DNA from: Hyphomonas sp.
Lineage (GTDB): Bacteria > Pseudomonadota > Alphaproteobacteria > Caulobacterales > Hyphomonadaceae
DNA: 64,000 nucleotides
NCBI GenBank assembly: GCA_020638455.1
Contig: JACKIK010000001.1
Location: 992,001 to 1,056,000, forward strand
Direction: 5' to 3'
Part shown: piece after piece, positions 1 through 7,082 of the stretch
How the letters are laid out: each line of letters opens with the position of its first letter
Position numbering within the stretch: the first letter of the stretch is position 1
Notes under the pieces: generated by a model
Database searches by the model: none
Told to the model about the DNA's origin: nothing
What the model saw: the letters and a program-made list of their open reading frames with translations, nothing else
Position numbers and translations under genes: made by a program

Positions 1-501
1 CGGGCCGCACAGGGAAGCTGGATCCAGCTTCTGGATGGAGATGGCCAGAACGACCCGGCCGACACCGCCCGGCTCTGGCAGCAGATTATTGCGCCCGGTG
101 CCCCGCCCCGGCTCGGCATCATTGCGGGCCGGCGCAACAGCCGCAACGATTCCGGCTTCAAATGGGTGCAGTCGCGCGTCGCCAACGGGGTCCGCCGCTT
201 CGTGCTGCAGGATGACGCGACCGACACCGGCTGCGGCTGGAAGCTGGTCCGCACCGAGGCCTTCCGCGAGCTTCCCTATTTCGCCTCGATGCACCGCTTC
301 CTGCCGGCGCTGATCAAGCGGGCCGGCTGGGACGTACACGAGGAACTCGTGAACGACCGCCGGCGCCTGGGCGGGACGTCGAAATACGGCTTCCTCGACC
401 GGCTGGGCGCCGGGATGTTTGACCTTGCCGGCATGTTCTGGCTGGTCCGCCGCGGCGGCTACGGCGTCGCCCACGAATGGGACGACCCGAGAGCCGGCTG
501 A
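1..501 (+). CDS. Family 2 glycosyltransferase, 3' part (lipid-phosphate sugar transferase type)
   Basis: The window opens inside this gene; 166 codons up to the TGA stop are present and the N-terminal part is missing. The fragment looks like the dolichyl-phosphate-mannose-synthase branch of GT2 enzymes, which load a sugar onto a polyprenyl phosphate at the inner membrane. Supporting motifs are the acidic LDGDGQNDP stretch about residues 10-18 of the fragment (metal/donor site), an LQDDATDTG segment about residue 70, and GGTSKYG about residues 124-130. There is no pair of C-terminal membrane helices, so it is the short soluble form. The substrate cannot be read from the sequence. Confidence 0.8.
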   Translation, partial: RAAQGSWIQLLDGDGQNDPADTARLWQQIIAPGAPPRLGIIAGRRNSRNDSGFKWVQSRVANGVRRFVLQDDATDTGCGWKLVRTEAFRELPYFASMHRFLPALIKRAGWDVHEELVNDRRRLGGTSKYGFLDRLGAGMFDLAGMFWLVRRGGYGVAHEWDDPRAG

Positions 502-505
502 GCGT

Positions 506-589
506 TCCGGACCTCTCGCATTTCATCCGGACCTGTTCCGGACCGTATCCGGTCCGCTTCCGGTCCATGTCCGGTCCTTTATCCGGACC
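506..589. repeat. Array of seven TCCGGACC/TCCGGTCC octamers, mostly 11 bp apart
   Basis: Seven copies of the palindrome-like octamer TCCGGWCC start at 506, 526, 537, 548, 559, 570 and 582. Five of the six steps are 11 or 12 bp, and the first is 20 bp. The array sits in the 144 bp gap between the stop of the glycosyltransferase and the convergent stop of the crystallin-like gene. A related array lies at 27919-27989. Spacing near one helical turn suggests a protein-binding array or a folded RNA; function is unknown. Confidence 0.8.
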
Positions 590-645
590 GGTCAATGCGC
601 GCCTGTTCCGCACCTGTCCGACGGGCGGGCCTGCCTGCTGTGCAC

Positions 646-2400
646 CTAATCCTTGTTGCTGCCGGGGCGCGCCTTGCCCCGCATGGCGGGCGGCATGCTG
701 CGATCGTCCCGTGACGCAGGGGGCGGCGTGGATGCCCTCGGTGCCGGGGCCGGTGGCGGGGTGGAAGCACGCGGCTGAGGCGCAGGCGGCGGCGTGAAGG
801 CCGGGCGGGCCGGGGCCACATCGCGCCGGGCATCACGCTGGATAGCCGGCGCTGCACGGCCGGGTTGGACCGCGGGTGCCATACGGCGAGCCGGTGGCTC
901 GACGCGCGAAGGCTGGACCGCAGGCACGTCACGGCGCACCTGCGGCGGCGCCGTCCGCGCCGGAGGGCTCACCGGCTGGCGAAGGGAGGGCGGCATGCTG
1001 CGGCGCGCCACGTCGCGGTCGACCGGGGCTGGGCGGGAGGTCCGGTCGGGGGCGATGGCCGGCGCGGACCGGCGCGGCTGCGTCAGGTCCGTGGGGGCTG
1101 GCCTCGCCGGAGCCGGCGCCACATCCCGGCGTGCGTCACGCCCGACGGCACCGTCATTGCTGCGTCCCGCATTGCCGCGGAACGCAGGCGTTCCCGGCAG
1201 GCCTCCGGCAAGGTCTCGATCCGAACGCGCCGGGCGAGGGGTCGCCGTGCGCGGGGCCGTGACGGCGGGTGGAGCAATTGCTGCAGGTGCCGTGCCGGTC
1301 ACCGGTGCGAGGCCGGCGCCCGGGCGCGACCCACCGCGCCCGTCTCGCGGACGATCGCCCGGGCCGCCGGTGCGGCGACCATCACGTCCGTCACGCCCGC
1401 CCCGGTCACCAGGTCCAGGACCGTCCCAGCCCGGATGCCCGGTGCTGCCGACAGGACGGATCGAGGAGATGTTGTCGTTGAGGCGGAGGCCGTTCAGCCG
1501 GTTCACCGAGGCATCGATGATCTGGCAGTTGCCGCGGAAATTCGCATCGGTGCAGACTTCCCACTGGCCCGAGCGGATATTGATCGAGGACACATTGTCG
1601 TTGAACCGGTAGCGGCTGAGGTCCGCAATGCCCCGGTTAAGACCAAAGGAGGCGCCTCGGCCGTTCGAGTCGACATACAGCGTCACGGCCCCGTCGCGGG
1701 CACCATAATGGCCGCGCAACGGCGGCAGTTCGCGCCTGTAATAGCCGCTGGAATAGCCCCTGTAGCCGCTTGAGTAGCCATAGGCGCCTGTCCAGCCAAA
1801 CCCATACGGATCGTAGCCAAGCCGCGGATCGTAGTAGCCGTAGCGCAGATAGTCCGGGGAATAGCCATAGTGGGTGATGCTGATGCCGCTCGAAACACCG
1901 TAGCCGTAACGGTAGTCGTCATAACCGTAGCGCTGGCTGTCGACGTAGCGGATATAGCCATTGCGGTCCCGCACGAACATCAACCCGTGTTCGGCTTCCG
2001 TATATTCCAATACAGGACGCACAGATGAAACCTCGCGGTTCATGCCGAACCAGCCAAGGTCCGGCACGTCATAGCGCAGGAACACGCAGCGCCCGGTGAA
2101 ATCGCTGTTTTCGCAGACCTCCCATTGCCCGGCCAGCACCGCGACAGAGCGCGCGCGGTCGTTGAAGGCCAGCGCCGGCAGGGCGTCGATGGGGTCGTAG
2201 ATCTCCCGCGCCTCGCCGGTGAAATTCTCGCCGCTATAGAGTATCAGCGCCGGCTGGTCCTGATAATTGCCCTGATAGGCAGGATCTCCGTAGGCAGGAT
2301 CCTGATAACCGGCCTGGTAAGCCGTCTGGGCAAAGGCCGAGCCTGTGATAAGGGCCGGTACCGCAAGGGCGGCGCTGAGGCGGAGAATTTTCTTCAGCAT
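646..2400 (-). CDS. Secreted beta/gamma-crystallin-like protein with long Pro/Arg-rich tail
   Basis: This 584-residue protein starts with a clear signal peptide (cleavage after SAFA, about residue 25) and so is exported. Two crystallin-like double-Greek-key domains lie at about residues 51-130 and 238-316, separated by a Tyr/Gly-rich linker. In the second domain both Ca-binding signatures, NDNVSS and NDNISS, fit the microbial rule (N/D)(N/D)xx(S/T)S. In the first domain they are degraded (NDRARS, NREVSS). Residues about 320-584 are low-complexity Pro/Arg/Ala with repeated APPPAP-type units and no recognised fold. A smaller relative lies at 3068-3805. A role in calcium-dependent envelope or matrix stability is inference only. 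Confidence 0.75.
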   Translation of the reverse strand: MLKKILRLSAALAVPALITGSAFAQTAYQAGYQDPAYGDPAYQGNYQDQPALILYSGENFTGEAREIYDPIDALPALAFNDRARSVAVLAGQWEVCENSDFTGRCVFLRYDVPDLGWFGMNREVSSVRPVLEYTEAEHGLMFVRDRNGYIRYVDSQRYGYDDYRYGYGVSSGISITHYGYSPDYLRYGYYDPRLGYDPYGFGWTGAYGYSSGYRGYSSGYYRRELPPLRGHYGARDGAVTLYVDSNGRGASFGLNRGIADLSRYRFNDNVSSINIRSGQWEVCTDANFRGNCQIIDASVNRLNGLRLNDNISSIRPVGSTGHPGWDGPGPGDRGGRDGRDGRRTGGPGDRPRDGRGGSRPGAGLAPVTGTAPAAIAPPAVTAPRTATPRPARSDRDLAGGLPGTPAFRGNAGRSNDGAVGRDARRDVAPAPARPAPTDLTQPRRSAPAIAPDRTSRPAPVDRDVARRSMPPSLRQPVSPPARTAPPQVRRDVPAVQPSRVEPPARRMAPAVQPGRAAPAIQRDARRDVAPARPAFTPPPAPQPRASTPPPAPAPRASTPPPASRDDRSMPPAMRGKARPGSNKD

Positions 2401-2420
2401 GACGCAGTCTTTCTGTCAGT

Positions 2421-2447
2421 CTTGTACCTGTTTATGACAGGTCCAAG
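2421..2447. promoter_or_regulatory. Inverted repeat upstream of the crystallin-like gene
   Basis: ACCTGT at 2426-2431 and ACAGGT at 2437-2442 are perfect inverted arms around a 5-base loop, and outer CTTG/CAAG arms extend the pairing across one mismatch. It lies 21-47 bases upstream of the start codon of the leftward crystallin gene, in an 80 bp gap after rimM. It could be an operator or a 5' UTR hairpin. There is no T-run of the kind expected of a terminator for rimM. Confidence 0.45.
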
Positions 2448-2480
2448 CTGAACCGTGCGCAACACCTTGTTAGGAATCAT

Positions 2481-3026
2481 CTATTCCGGCGTTTCAGCGG
2501 TGTCGTCACCGCCGAGCCAATCGTCGAGGCTGGCAATGACGAGACGCCCGGCGGCAAGATCCACCACCGGGACATCCGCTTCGGTAAAGGGCACCATGAC
2601 GCTGCCGCCGCTGGTGAGCGTGATCTCGAGCAGGTCGCCGGCGCCGAAATCATGGACCGCGCGCACCTTGCCGGCCGGCACCATGCCGCCGGCGAAAACC
2701 TCGAGGCCGACGAGGTCGTCGATATAGAATTCATCTTCGTCCACGGCTGGCAGCATCGTGCGCGGCACGTGCAGCAGTGTACCGCGCAGGCCGTCCCAGT
2801 CTTCCTTCTGCTTCTGTTCCCTGGGGCGGACGATGAAATGGTCCTTTCCCGGTCGCGCAGACATTGGCGTGAGTACCGCATTCCCTGCCGCGTCGAGCAG
2901 CGGCCCATAGCCGAACATGGCTTCAGGATCGGCTGTCAGGCTCTTCACGCGGACCTCGCCGCGAACGCCATGGGCGCCCTTGAGGACGCCCACCACGATC
3001 AGCCTGTTCGGATCACCTGCTATCAT
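2481..3026 (-). CDS. rimM: Ribosome maturation factor RimM
   Basis: RimM binds ribosomal protein S19 and helps the 30S head mature. The 181-residue length is normal. The N-terminal RimM beta-barrel begins with the characteristic VGVLKGAHGVRGEVRVK stretch about residues 12-28, and the PRC-barrel domain covers about residues 95-170 (EDEFYIDDLVGLEV and later). The usual neighbours trmD and rplS do not follow: 80 bp downstream comes a crystallin-like gene. Upstream, 41 bp away, is a second crystallin-like gene that probably shares the transcript, since a terminator separates both from rpsP. Confidence 0.93.
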   Translation of the reverse strand: MIAGDPNRLIVVGVLKGAHGVRGEVRVKSLTADPEAMFGYGPLLDAAGNAVLTPMSARPGKDHFIVRPREQKQKEDWDGLRGTLLHVPRTMLPAVDEDEFYIDDLVGLEVFAGGMVPAGKVRAVHDFGAGDLLEITLTSGGSVMVPFTEADVPVVDLAAGRLVIASLDDWLGGDDTAETPE

Positions 3027-3067
3027 GCCGCCTTCTGTAGCGGCGCGGCGGCCAAGGGCAAGCGCCG

Positions 3068-3805
3068 TCAGCGGCGCCCGTCATAGCGGCGGATGGACGA
3101 GATATTGTCGTTCATCCGCATCTGACGGAGATCGCCCTCGCCACGGCTCAGAACTTCGCAGCGCCCCTGATAATTCGCATGCTCGCAGACGAGCCAGGTG
3201 CCGCCAGTCACCAGGAAGGAGCTCGCCCGGTCGTTGAAGCGGTAATTGGCGAGGTCCGGAACGTCGGAGCTGATCTCCACCGGCTGGCCACGCCCCGCCG
3301 TATCCGGGAACAGGACGAGACTGCCGCCCCAGCTGCCATTCCAGGCGCCCGGTTGGCGGTAGCCGCCCTGTCCATAATTTCCGTAGCCGGACCTGTCGGC
3401 ATATCCGCTCCCATAGCCGGCTGGCCGCAGCGACGAGATATTGTCGTTGAGCCGCCAGTCGGCGAGGCGCGGCGTGCTGGTATCGATGATTTCGCAGCGG
3501 CCGCGGAAATTCGCATCCGTGCACACCTGCCATGCGCCGGACCGGATGGTGATGGACGAGGCCCGGTCATTGAAGCGCAGCCGGGCGAGGTCCGGCACGG
3601 CGCCGTCAATCTGGATGCCCTGCCCGGAATAGCCCGCATTGCTGTACAGCACCGCGCCGCCATAGCCGCCCTGGTTTCCATAGGCACCATAGTCGCCCTG
3701 GCCCTGATAACGGCCGGGGCCATGATCGGCGGCGGCGGGCAGGGCGAGGGCGGCAAGACCGGCGGCAGCGAGCAGGCCGGTGCGAAGGGAAGCGATGGTC
3801 AGCAT
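3068..3805 (-). CDS. Secreted two-domain beta/gamma-crystallin-like protein
   Basis: This 245-residue protein has a signal peptide ending about ALPAAA (residue 26), a Gly/Tyr/Gln-rich stretch, and two crystallin-like domains at about residues 50-128 and 161-240. All four Ca-binding signatures are canonical: NDRASS, NDNISS, NDRASS and NDNISS. Each domain also carries the same WxVC...NxxGRCE core with two cysteines. The start is set by an AGGAGA ribosome-binding site a few bases upstream. It lies between rpsP and rimM, where no accessory gene is usual, and is a shorter relative of the protein at 646-2400. Binding of calcium is predicted from the motif, not shown. Confidence 0.8.
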   Translation of the reverse strand: MLTIASLRTGLLAAAGLAALALPAAADHGPGRYQGQGDYGAYGNQGGYGGAVLYSNAGYSGQGIQIDGAVPDLARLRFNDRASSITIRSGAWQVCTDANFRGRCEIIDTSTPRLADWRLNDNISSLRPAGYGSGYADRSGYGNYGQGGYRQPGAWNGSWGGSLVLFPDTAGRGQPVEISSDVPDLANYRFNDRASSFLVTGGTWLVCEHANYQGRCEVLSRGEGDLRQMRMNDNISSIRRYDGRR

Positions 3806-3895
3806 GACGGTCTCCTTTCGGGAACGGCGTCATCCTATGCATGCCATCTGAACAGGGGCGGGCCCGGCTGTTGTGCAGGGTTCAGCTGCGCAACG

Positions 3896-3924
3896 AAAAG
3901 CCGGCGCCCGACGGGGCACCGGCT
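3896..3924 (-). terminator. Intrinsic terminator after rpsP
   Basis: Read leftward, an 11-bp GC-rich stem (one G-T pair) with a 4-base loop is followed directly by TTTT. It begins about 30 bases after the rpsP stop and separates ffh-aroQ-rpsP from the crystallin-rimM unit. Confidence 0.8.
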
Positions 3925-3955
3925 CATCCGTATCCTGACGGGACGCGCAGAGCGC

Positions 3956-4372
3956 CTATTCGGAAGCGGCTTCCTCGGCCGGGGCTTCTTCAGCCGGGGC
4001 GGCAGCGGCTTCGGCCATGGCGGCGGCCTTGTCGGCACGCTCTTTCGCGCGCTCCTGGGCTTTCTTGCCGGGCTCGCCCTTCTTGGGGTTGTTGCCGTGG
4101 GCCCAGGTCGCCACGGCCTTACCGTCGACTTCGATGTGCGACAGGAAGCGGGCGACGCGGTCCGTCGGCTGTGCGCCCTTGCGGAGCCAGTCGGCGGCCT
4201 TGGCGGCATCGACCTTCACGCGGCTTTCCGAATCCTTCGGAAGGCGCGGATCATAGGTGCCGATCTTTTCGATGAAACGGCCATCACGCGGCGCGCGGGC
4301 GTCGGCGACGACGATCGAATAGAAGGGGCGTTTCTTGGACCCGCCGCGGGCGAGTCGGATCTTGAGGGCCAT
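3956..4372 (-). CDS. rpsP: 30S ribosomal protein S16 (bS16)
   Basis: The first 80 or so residues are the normal bS16 core (MALKIRLARGGSKKRPFY, then the IGTYDP and KGAQPTD segments). The protein is 138 residues long because of a C-terminal extension of about 55 residues that is lysine-rich and then Ala/Glu-rich (KKAQERAKERADKAAAMAEA and repeated APAEEA). Such tails are common on alphaproteobacterial S16. The ATG at 4372 is chosen because the family begins MALKIRL; an upstream in-frame start would add 25 unrelated residues. It is third in the ffh-aroQ-rpsP operon. Confidence 0.95.
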   Translation of the reverse strand: MALKIRLARGGSKKRPFYSIVVADARAPRDGRFIEKIGTYDPRLPKDSESRVKVDAAKAADWLRKGAQPTDRVARFLSHIEVDGKAVATWAHGNNPKKGEPGKKAQERAKERADKAAAMAEAAAAPAEEAPAEEAASE

Positions 4373-4409
4373 GGGGTTGTCTCCTGTGGGTCTGGCGTCT
4401 CGGGAATGC

Positions 4410-4727
4410 TTAGAACTGGTCGGCCTCGTGGCCGCGGATCTGCTCATGATGGCGGATCACTTCCGCCACGATGAAATTGAGGAATTTCTCGGCGAAGGCC
4501 GGGTCGAGACCCGAATCCTGTGCCATCTGGCGAAGCCGTTCGATCTGGCGGGCTTCGCGGTCTTTGTCCGCAGGCGGCATATTGTGCAGCGCCTTCAGCT
4601 TGCCGACTTCCTGGGTCAGCTTGAAGCGCTCGGCCAGCGTGTGCACGAGGATCGCATCGAGATTGTCGATGCTGGCGCGGAACTGGTTCAGCTGGAACAA
4701 AGCGAGGGTACGGTCGGTGTCGTTCAT
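4410..4727 (-). CDS. aroQ: Chorismate mutase, AroQ class
   Basis: This small all-helical enzyme converts chorismate to prephenate, the first step toward phenylalanine and tyrosine. It has 105 residues. Aligning by eye with the E. coli P-protein mutase domain, the active-site residues are all present at matching spacing: R17, R34, K45, D54, R57 and E58. Its start overlaps the ffh stop by four bases (ATGA), so translation is likely coupled. Placement between ffh and rpsP is seen in many alphaproteobacteria and links an amino-acid enzyme to a housekeeping operon. Confidence 0.9.
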   Translation of the reverse strand: MNDTDRTLALFQLNQFRASIDNLDAILVHTLAERFKLTQEVGKLKALHNMPPADKDREARQIERLRQMAQDSGLDPAFAEKFLNFIVAEVIRHHEQIRGHEADQF

Positions 4728-6199
4728 TTCTTCTTCCCTCCGAGGCCCGGCAAGCCACCGAGGCCGGGTGGCAGGGCGGGACCGCCAAGACCGGGCAGTC
4801 CGCCCGGCATCGCCTGTCCGCCCATCCTGGCAAGATCGTCCGGGGACAGACCGGCCGCCTGCGCGGCGCCGAGCAGGTTCTTCATGCCACCCTTGGTGCG
4901 CATCTTCTTCATCATGCCGGCCATCTGCTGGTGCATCTTCAGCAGCTTGTTCACGTCCTGCACGGAGGTTCCGGAACCGGCCGCAATCCGCTTGCGGCGC
5001 GAAGCGTTCAGCAGCGCAGGCTTGCGGCGCTCGGCTTTCGTCATGGAGGAAATGATCGCCTCCTGGCGTTTCAGGATATTGTCATCGAGATTGGCCGCCG
5101 CCATGGCCTGCTTGGCCTGTCGTGCGCCCGGCATCATGCCCATCAGGCCGCCAAGGCCGCCCATGCGCTGCATCTGCTTCAGCTGGTCAGCCAGATCGTC
5201 GAGATCGAATTCGCCTTTCTTCAGCTTTGCGGCCATGCGCTCTGCTTTTTCGGCGTCCATCTGCTCGGCGGCCTTTTCGACCAGCGAGACAATGTCGCCC
5301 TGCCCCAGGATGCGGCCGGCAACGCGCTTGGCATCGAACGCGTCGAGCCCGTCCAGCTTTTCGCCGACACCCAGGAATTTGATCGGCAGGCCGGTCACCG
5401 CGCGCATGGACAGCGCCGCACCGCCGCGGCCGTCGCCATCCATCCGTGTCAGGACGAGACCCGTCAGCGGCAGCCGTTCATGGAAACGCCGCGCAGTTTC
5501 GACGGCGTCCTGACCGGTCAGGGCGTCGGCGACCAGCAGGGTTTCCTGCGGCTTCGCGATCTCCGCAATCTCGGCCGCTTCGGTCATCATCTGCTCGTCG
5601 ATCGATGTCCGGCCCGCGGTGTCGAGGAAGAGGACATCATAGCCGCCGATCTTCGCGGCGTTCAGCGCACGCCGGGCAATGTCCACCGGCAGCTGGCCCT
5701 GGATGATCGGCAGGGAGCTGACATTCTCGCCGCACTGGTCGGCAAGGATCGCAAGCTGCTCCATGGCCGCCGGGCGGCGCACGTCGAGCGAGGCGAGCAG
5801 GACTTTCTTGCGGCCCTTCTCGGCAAGCCGCTTTGCAAGCTTGCCGGTCGTCGTCGTCTTGCCGGAGCCCTGCAGGCCCGCCATCATCACAACGGCCGGC
5901 GGGCTGTCGATTCGCAGGCTCGTGTCGGCCTCTTCCCCGCCCAGCATGTCGACAAGGCCATCGTAGACGATCTTGACCACCTGCTGGCCGGGCTTCACGG
6001 AACGGATGACTTCCTCGCCGACGGCCCGGGTCTTCACCTTGTCGATGAAGTCCTTGACCACCGGCAGGGCGACGTCGGCCTCCAGCAGCGCCACGCGGAT
6101 TTCGCGCAGCGCTTCCGACACATCCTTGTCCGAGAGCGCGCCGCGCCCCGTCAGGCTGTCGAATATGCCGCCGAGGCGTTCGCTGAGAGCGTCAAACAT
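4724..6199 (-). CDS. ffh: Signal recognition particle protein Ffh
   Basis: Ffh with 4.5S RNA delivers ribosomes making membrane proteins to FtsY. The 491-residue protein has the N domain, the GTPase G domain with P-loop GLQGSGKTT at about residues 108-116 and DTAGRTSID, and the methionine-rich M domain after about residue 300 (MQRMGGLGGLMGMMPG and MHQQMAGMMKKM). The C-terminus ends in a Gly/Pro/Leu low-complexity tail and KKK. It is the first gene of a leftward operon. Its TGA overlaps the ATG of aroQ. Confidence 0.97.
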   Translation of the reverse strand: MFDALSERLGGIFDSLTGRGALSDKDVSEALREIRVALLEADVALPVVKDFIDKVKTRAVGEEVIRSVKPGQQVVKIVYDGLVDMLGGEEADTSLRIDSPPAVVMMAGLQGSGKTTTTGKLAKRLAEKGRKKVLLASLDVRRPAAMEQLAILADQCGENVSSLPIIQGQLPVDIARRALNAAKIGGYDVLFLDTAGRTSIDEQMMTEAAEIAEIAKPQETLLVADALTGQDAVETARRFHERLPLTGLVLTRMDGDGRGGAALSMRAVTGLPIKFLGVGEKLDGLDAFDAKRVAGRILGQGDIVSLVEKAAEQMDAEKAERMAAKLKKGEFDLDDLADQLKQMQRMGGLGGLMGMMPGARQAKQAMAAANLDDNILKRQEAIISSMTKAERRKPALLNASRRKRIAAGSGTSVQDVNKLLKMHQQMAGMMKKMRTKGGMKNLLGAAQAAGLSPDDLARMGGQAMPGGLPGLGGPALPPGLGGLPGLGGKKK

Positions 6200-6390
6200 T
6201 CCGTTGCTCCTTGTGCCGTCTGCCAGGTTGCCCTGACATGGGCGCTCATTGCATTCAGCGCAAAGCCCGAAAGCCCCGCTGAGCGAGACTTCGCCGGGCG
6301 GGGGGCCTCGCTGTCCTCTCAGGAACGGTCAAGGCGCGCTTCTTGGATTGCGCAGATTTCGCGCGCCTAAAGCATGTGGGGGACGCGGCG

Positions 6391-6981
6391 TCAAGCCAGC
6401 TGCATCTGCCGGATCCGGTCCTGCAACAGCAGCGTGGCCGCCTTGATCTCGTCGCCGACGAGTGACAGCACGGCGATATCGGACCAATTTCCGCTGGCCG
6501 AACGGACAAAGCTGCGCAGCACGCCTTCCTGGCGCGCCCCGAGACGCTCGACTGAACGTATGGCCCGCTCATTCTCGGTCGGCAGGTAATATTCCACCCG
6601 GCGGATACGCACGGCCAATGCCCGTTCCAGCAGGGCCAGCTGCGTTGCCGGAACGATCACGGTGCCCCGCAGGTCCGGCGGATGCCAGATGAAGTTTATT
6701 CCCAGCCGCCGGTGCAGGCGCGAGACATTTTCATAGGCCGCCAGTCCCGCGAACTGGCCGGTCGACTTGTCGAACACGACGAACGGCACGAATTCGTCCG
6801 TCTGCCCTGCGGCCAGACAGGTATCGACATAGGAATCGAAGCTCGTGCCGGTCGAGATGACCGGCAGCCATTCCCACATCGACTCGGTCGCCTCGGACTG
6901 CCGGATCGTCTCCCGATGCGTTTCCTTCAGCACGTCGAGCCGCACGAGGTCGTTTTCGAGGGCAGGCTTGTGGAGCTTCAT
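6391..6981 (-). CDS. GNAT-family N-acetyltransferase (RimJ/RimL type)
   Basis: This 196-residue protein has the pattern of RimJ/RimL-like acetyltransferases: an N-terminal LVRLDVLKETH strand-helix, a central FVVFDKSTGQFAGLAAYENVS, LGINFIWHPPDLRGTVI, and the acetyl-CoA-binding helix region ending NERAIRSVERLGARQEGVLR at about residues 137-156. The substrate is not predictable; this group acts on protein N-termini, small amines or antibiotics. It stands alone, with a 190 bp gap to ffh that holds no recognised feature. Confidence 0.8.
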   Translation of the reverse strand: MKLHKPALENDLVRLDVLKETHRETIRQSEATESMWEWLPVISTGTSFDSYVDTCLAAGQTDEFVPFVVFDKSTGQFAGLAAYENVSRLHRRLGINFIWHPPDLRGTVIVPATQLALLERALAVRIRRVEYYLPTENERAIRSVERLGARQEGVLRSFVRSASGNWSDIAVLSLVGDEIKAATLLLQDRIRQMQLA

Positions 6982-7025
6982 GCCGCAAAGGGTCTCACGG
7001 ATCGGCCTTTAGACAAGCCCTCCGC

Positions 7026-7062
7026 AAAGAAAAATCCGCGTTCCACAAAAGAACGCGGATTT
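7026..7062 (-). terminator. Intrinsic terminator after the prolyl oligopeptidase gene
   Basis: AAATCCGCGTTC (7032-7043) and GAACGCGGATTT (7051-7062) form a perfect 12-bp stem with a 7-base loop. Read leftward it is followed by TTTCTTTG. It lies 21 bases past the stop of the leftward peptidase gene. Confidence 0.85.
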
Positions 7063-7082
7063 ATGGAGTTCTGATTTGGTAC

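Noticed and set aside
506..589. CRISPR array
   Set aside because: The repeat unit is only 8 bp with 3-bp gaps and there are no cas genes; it is a short-period array of another kind.
794..1773. Rightward Arg/Ala/Gly-rich open frames opposite the long crystallin gene
   Set aside because: They are shadows of the Pro/Arg low-complexity tail of the leftward gene; no starts with ribosome-binding sites or recognisable domains.
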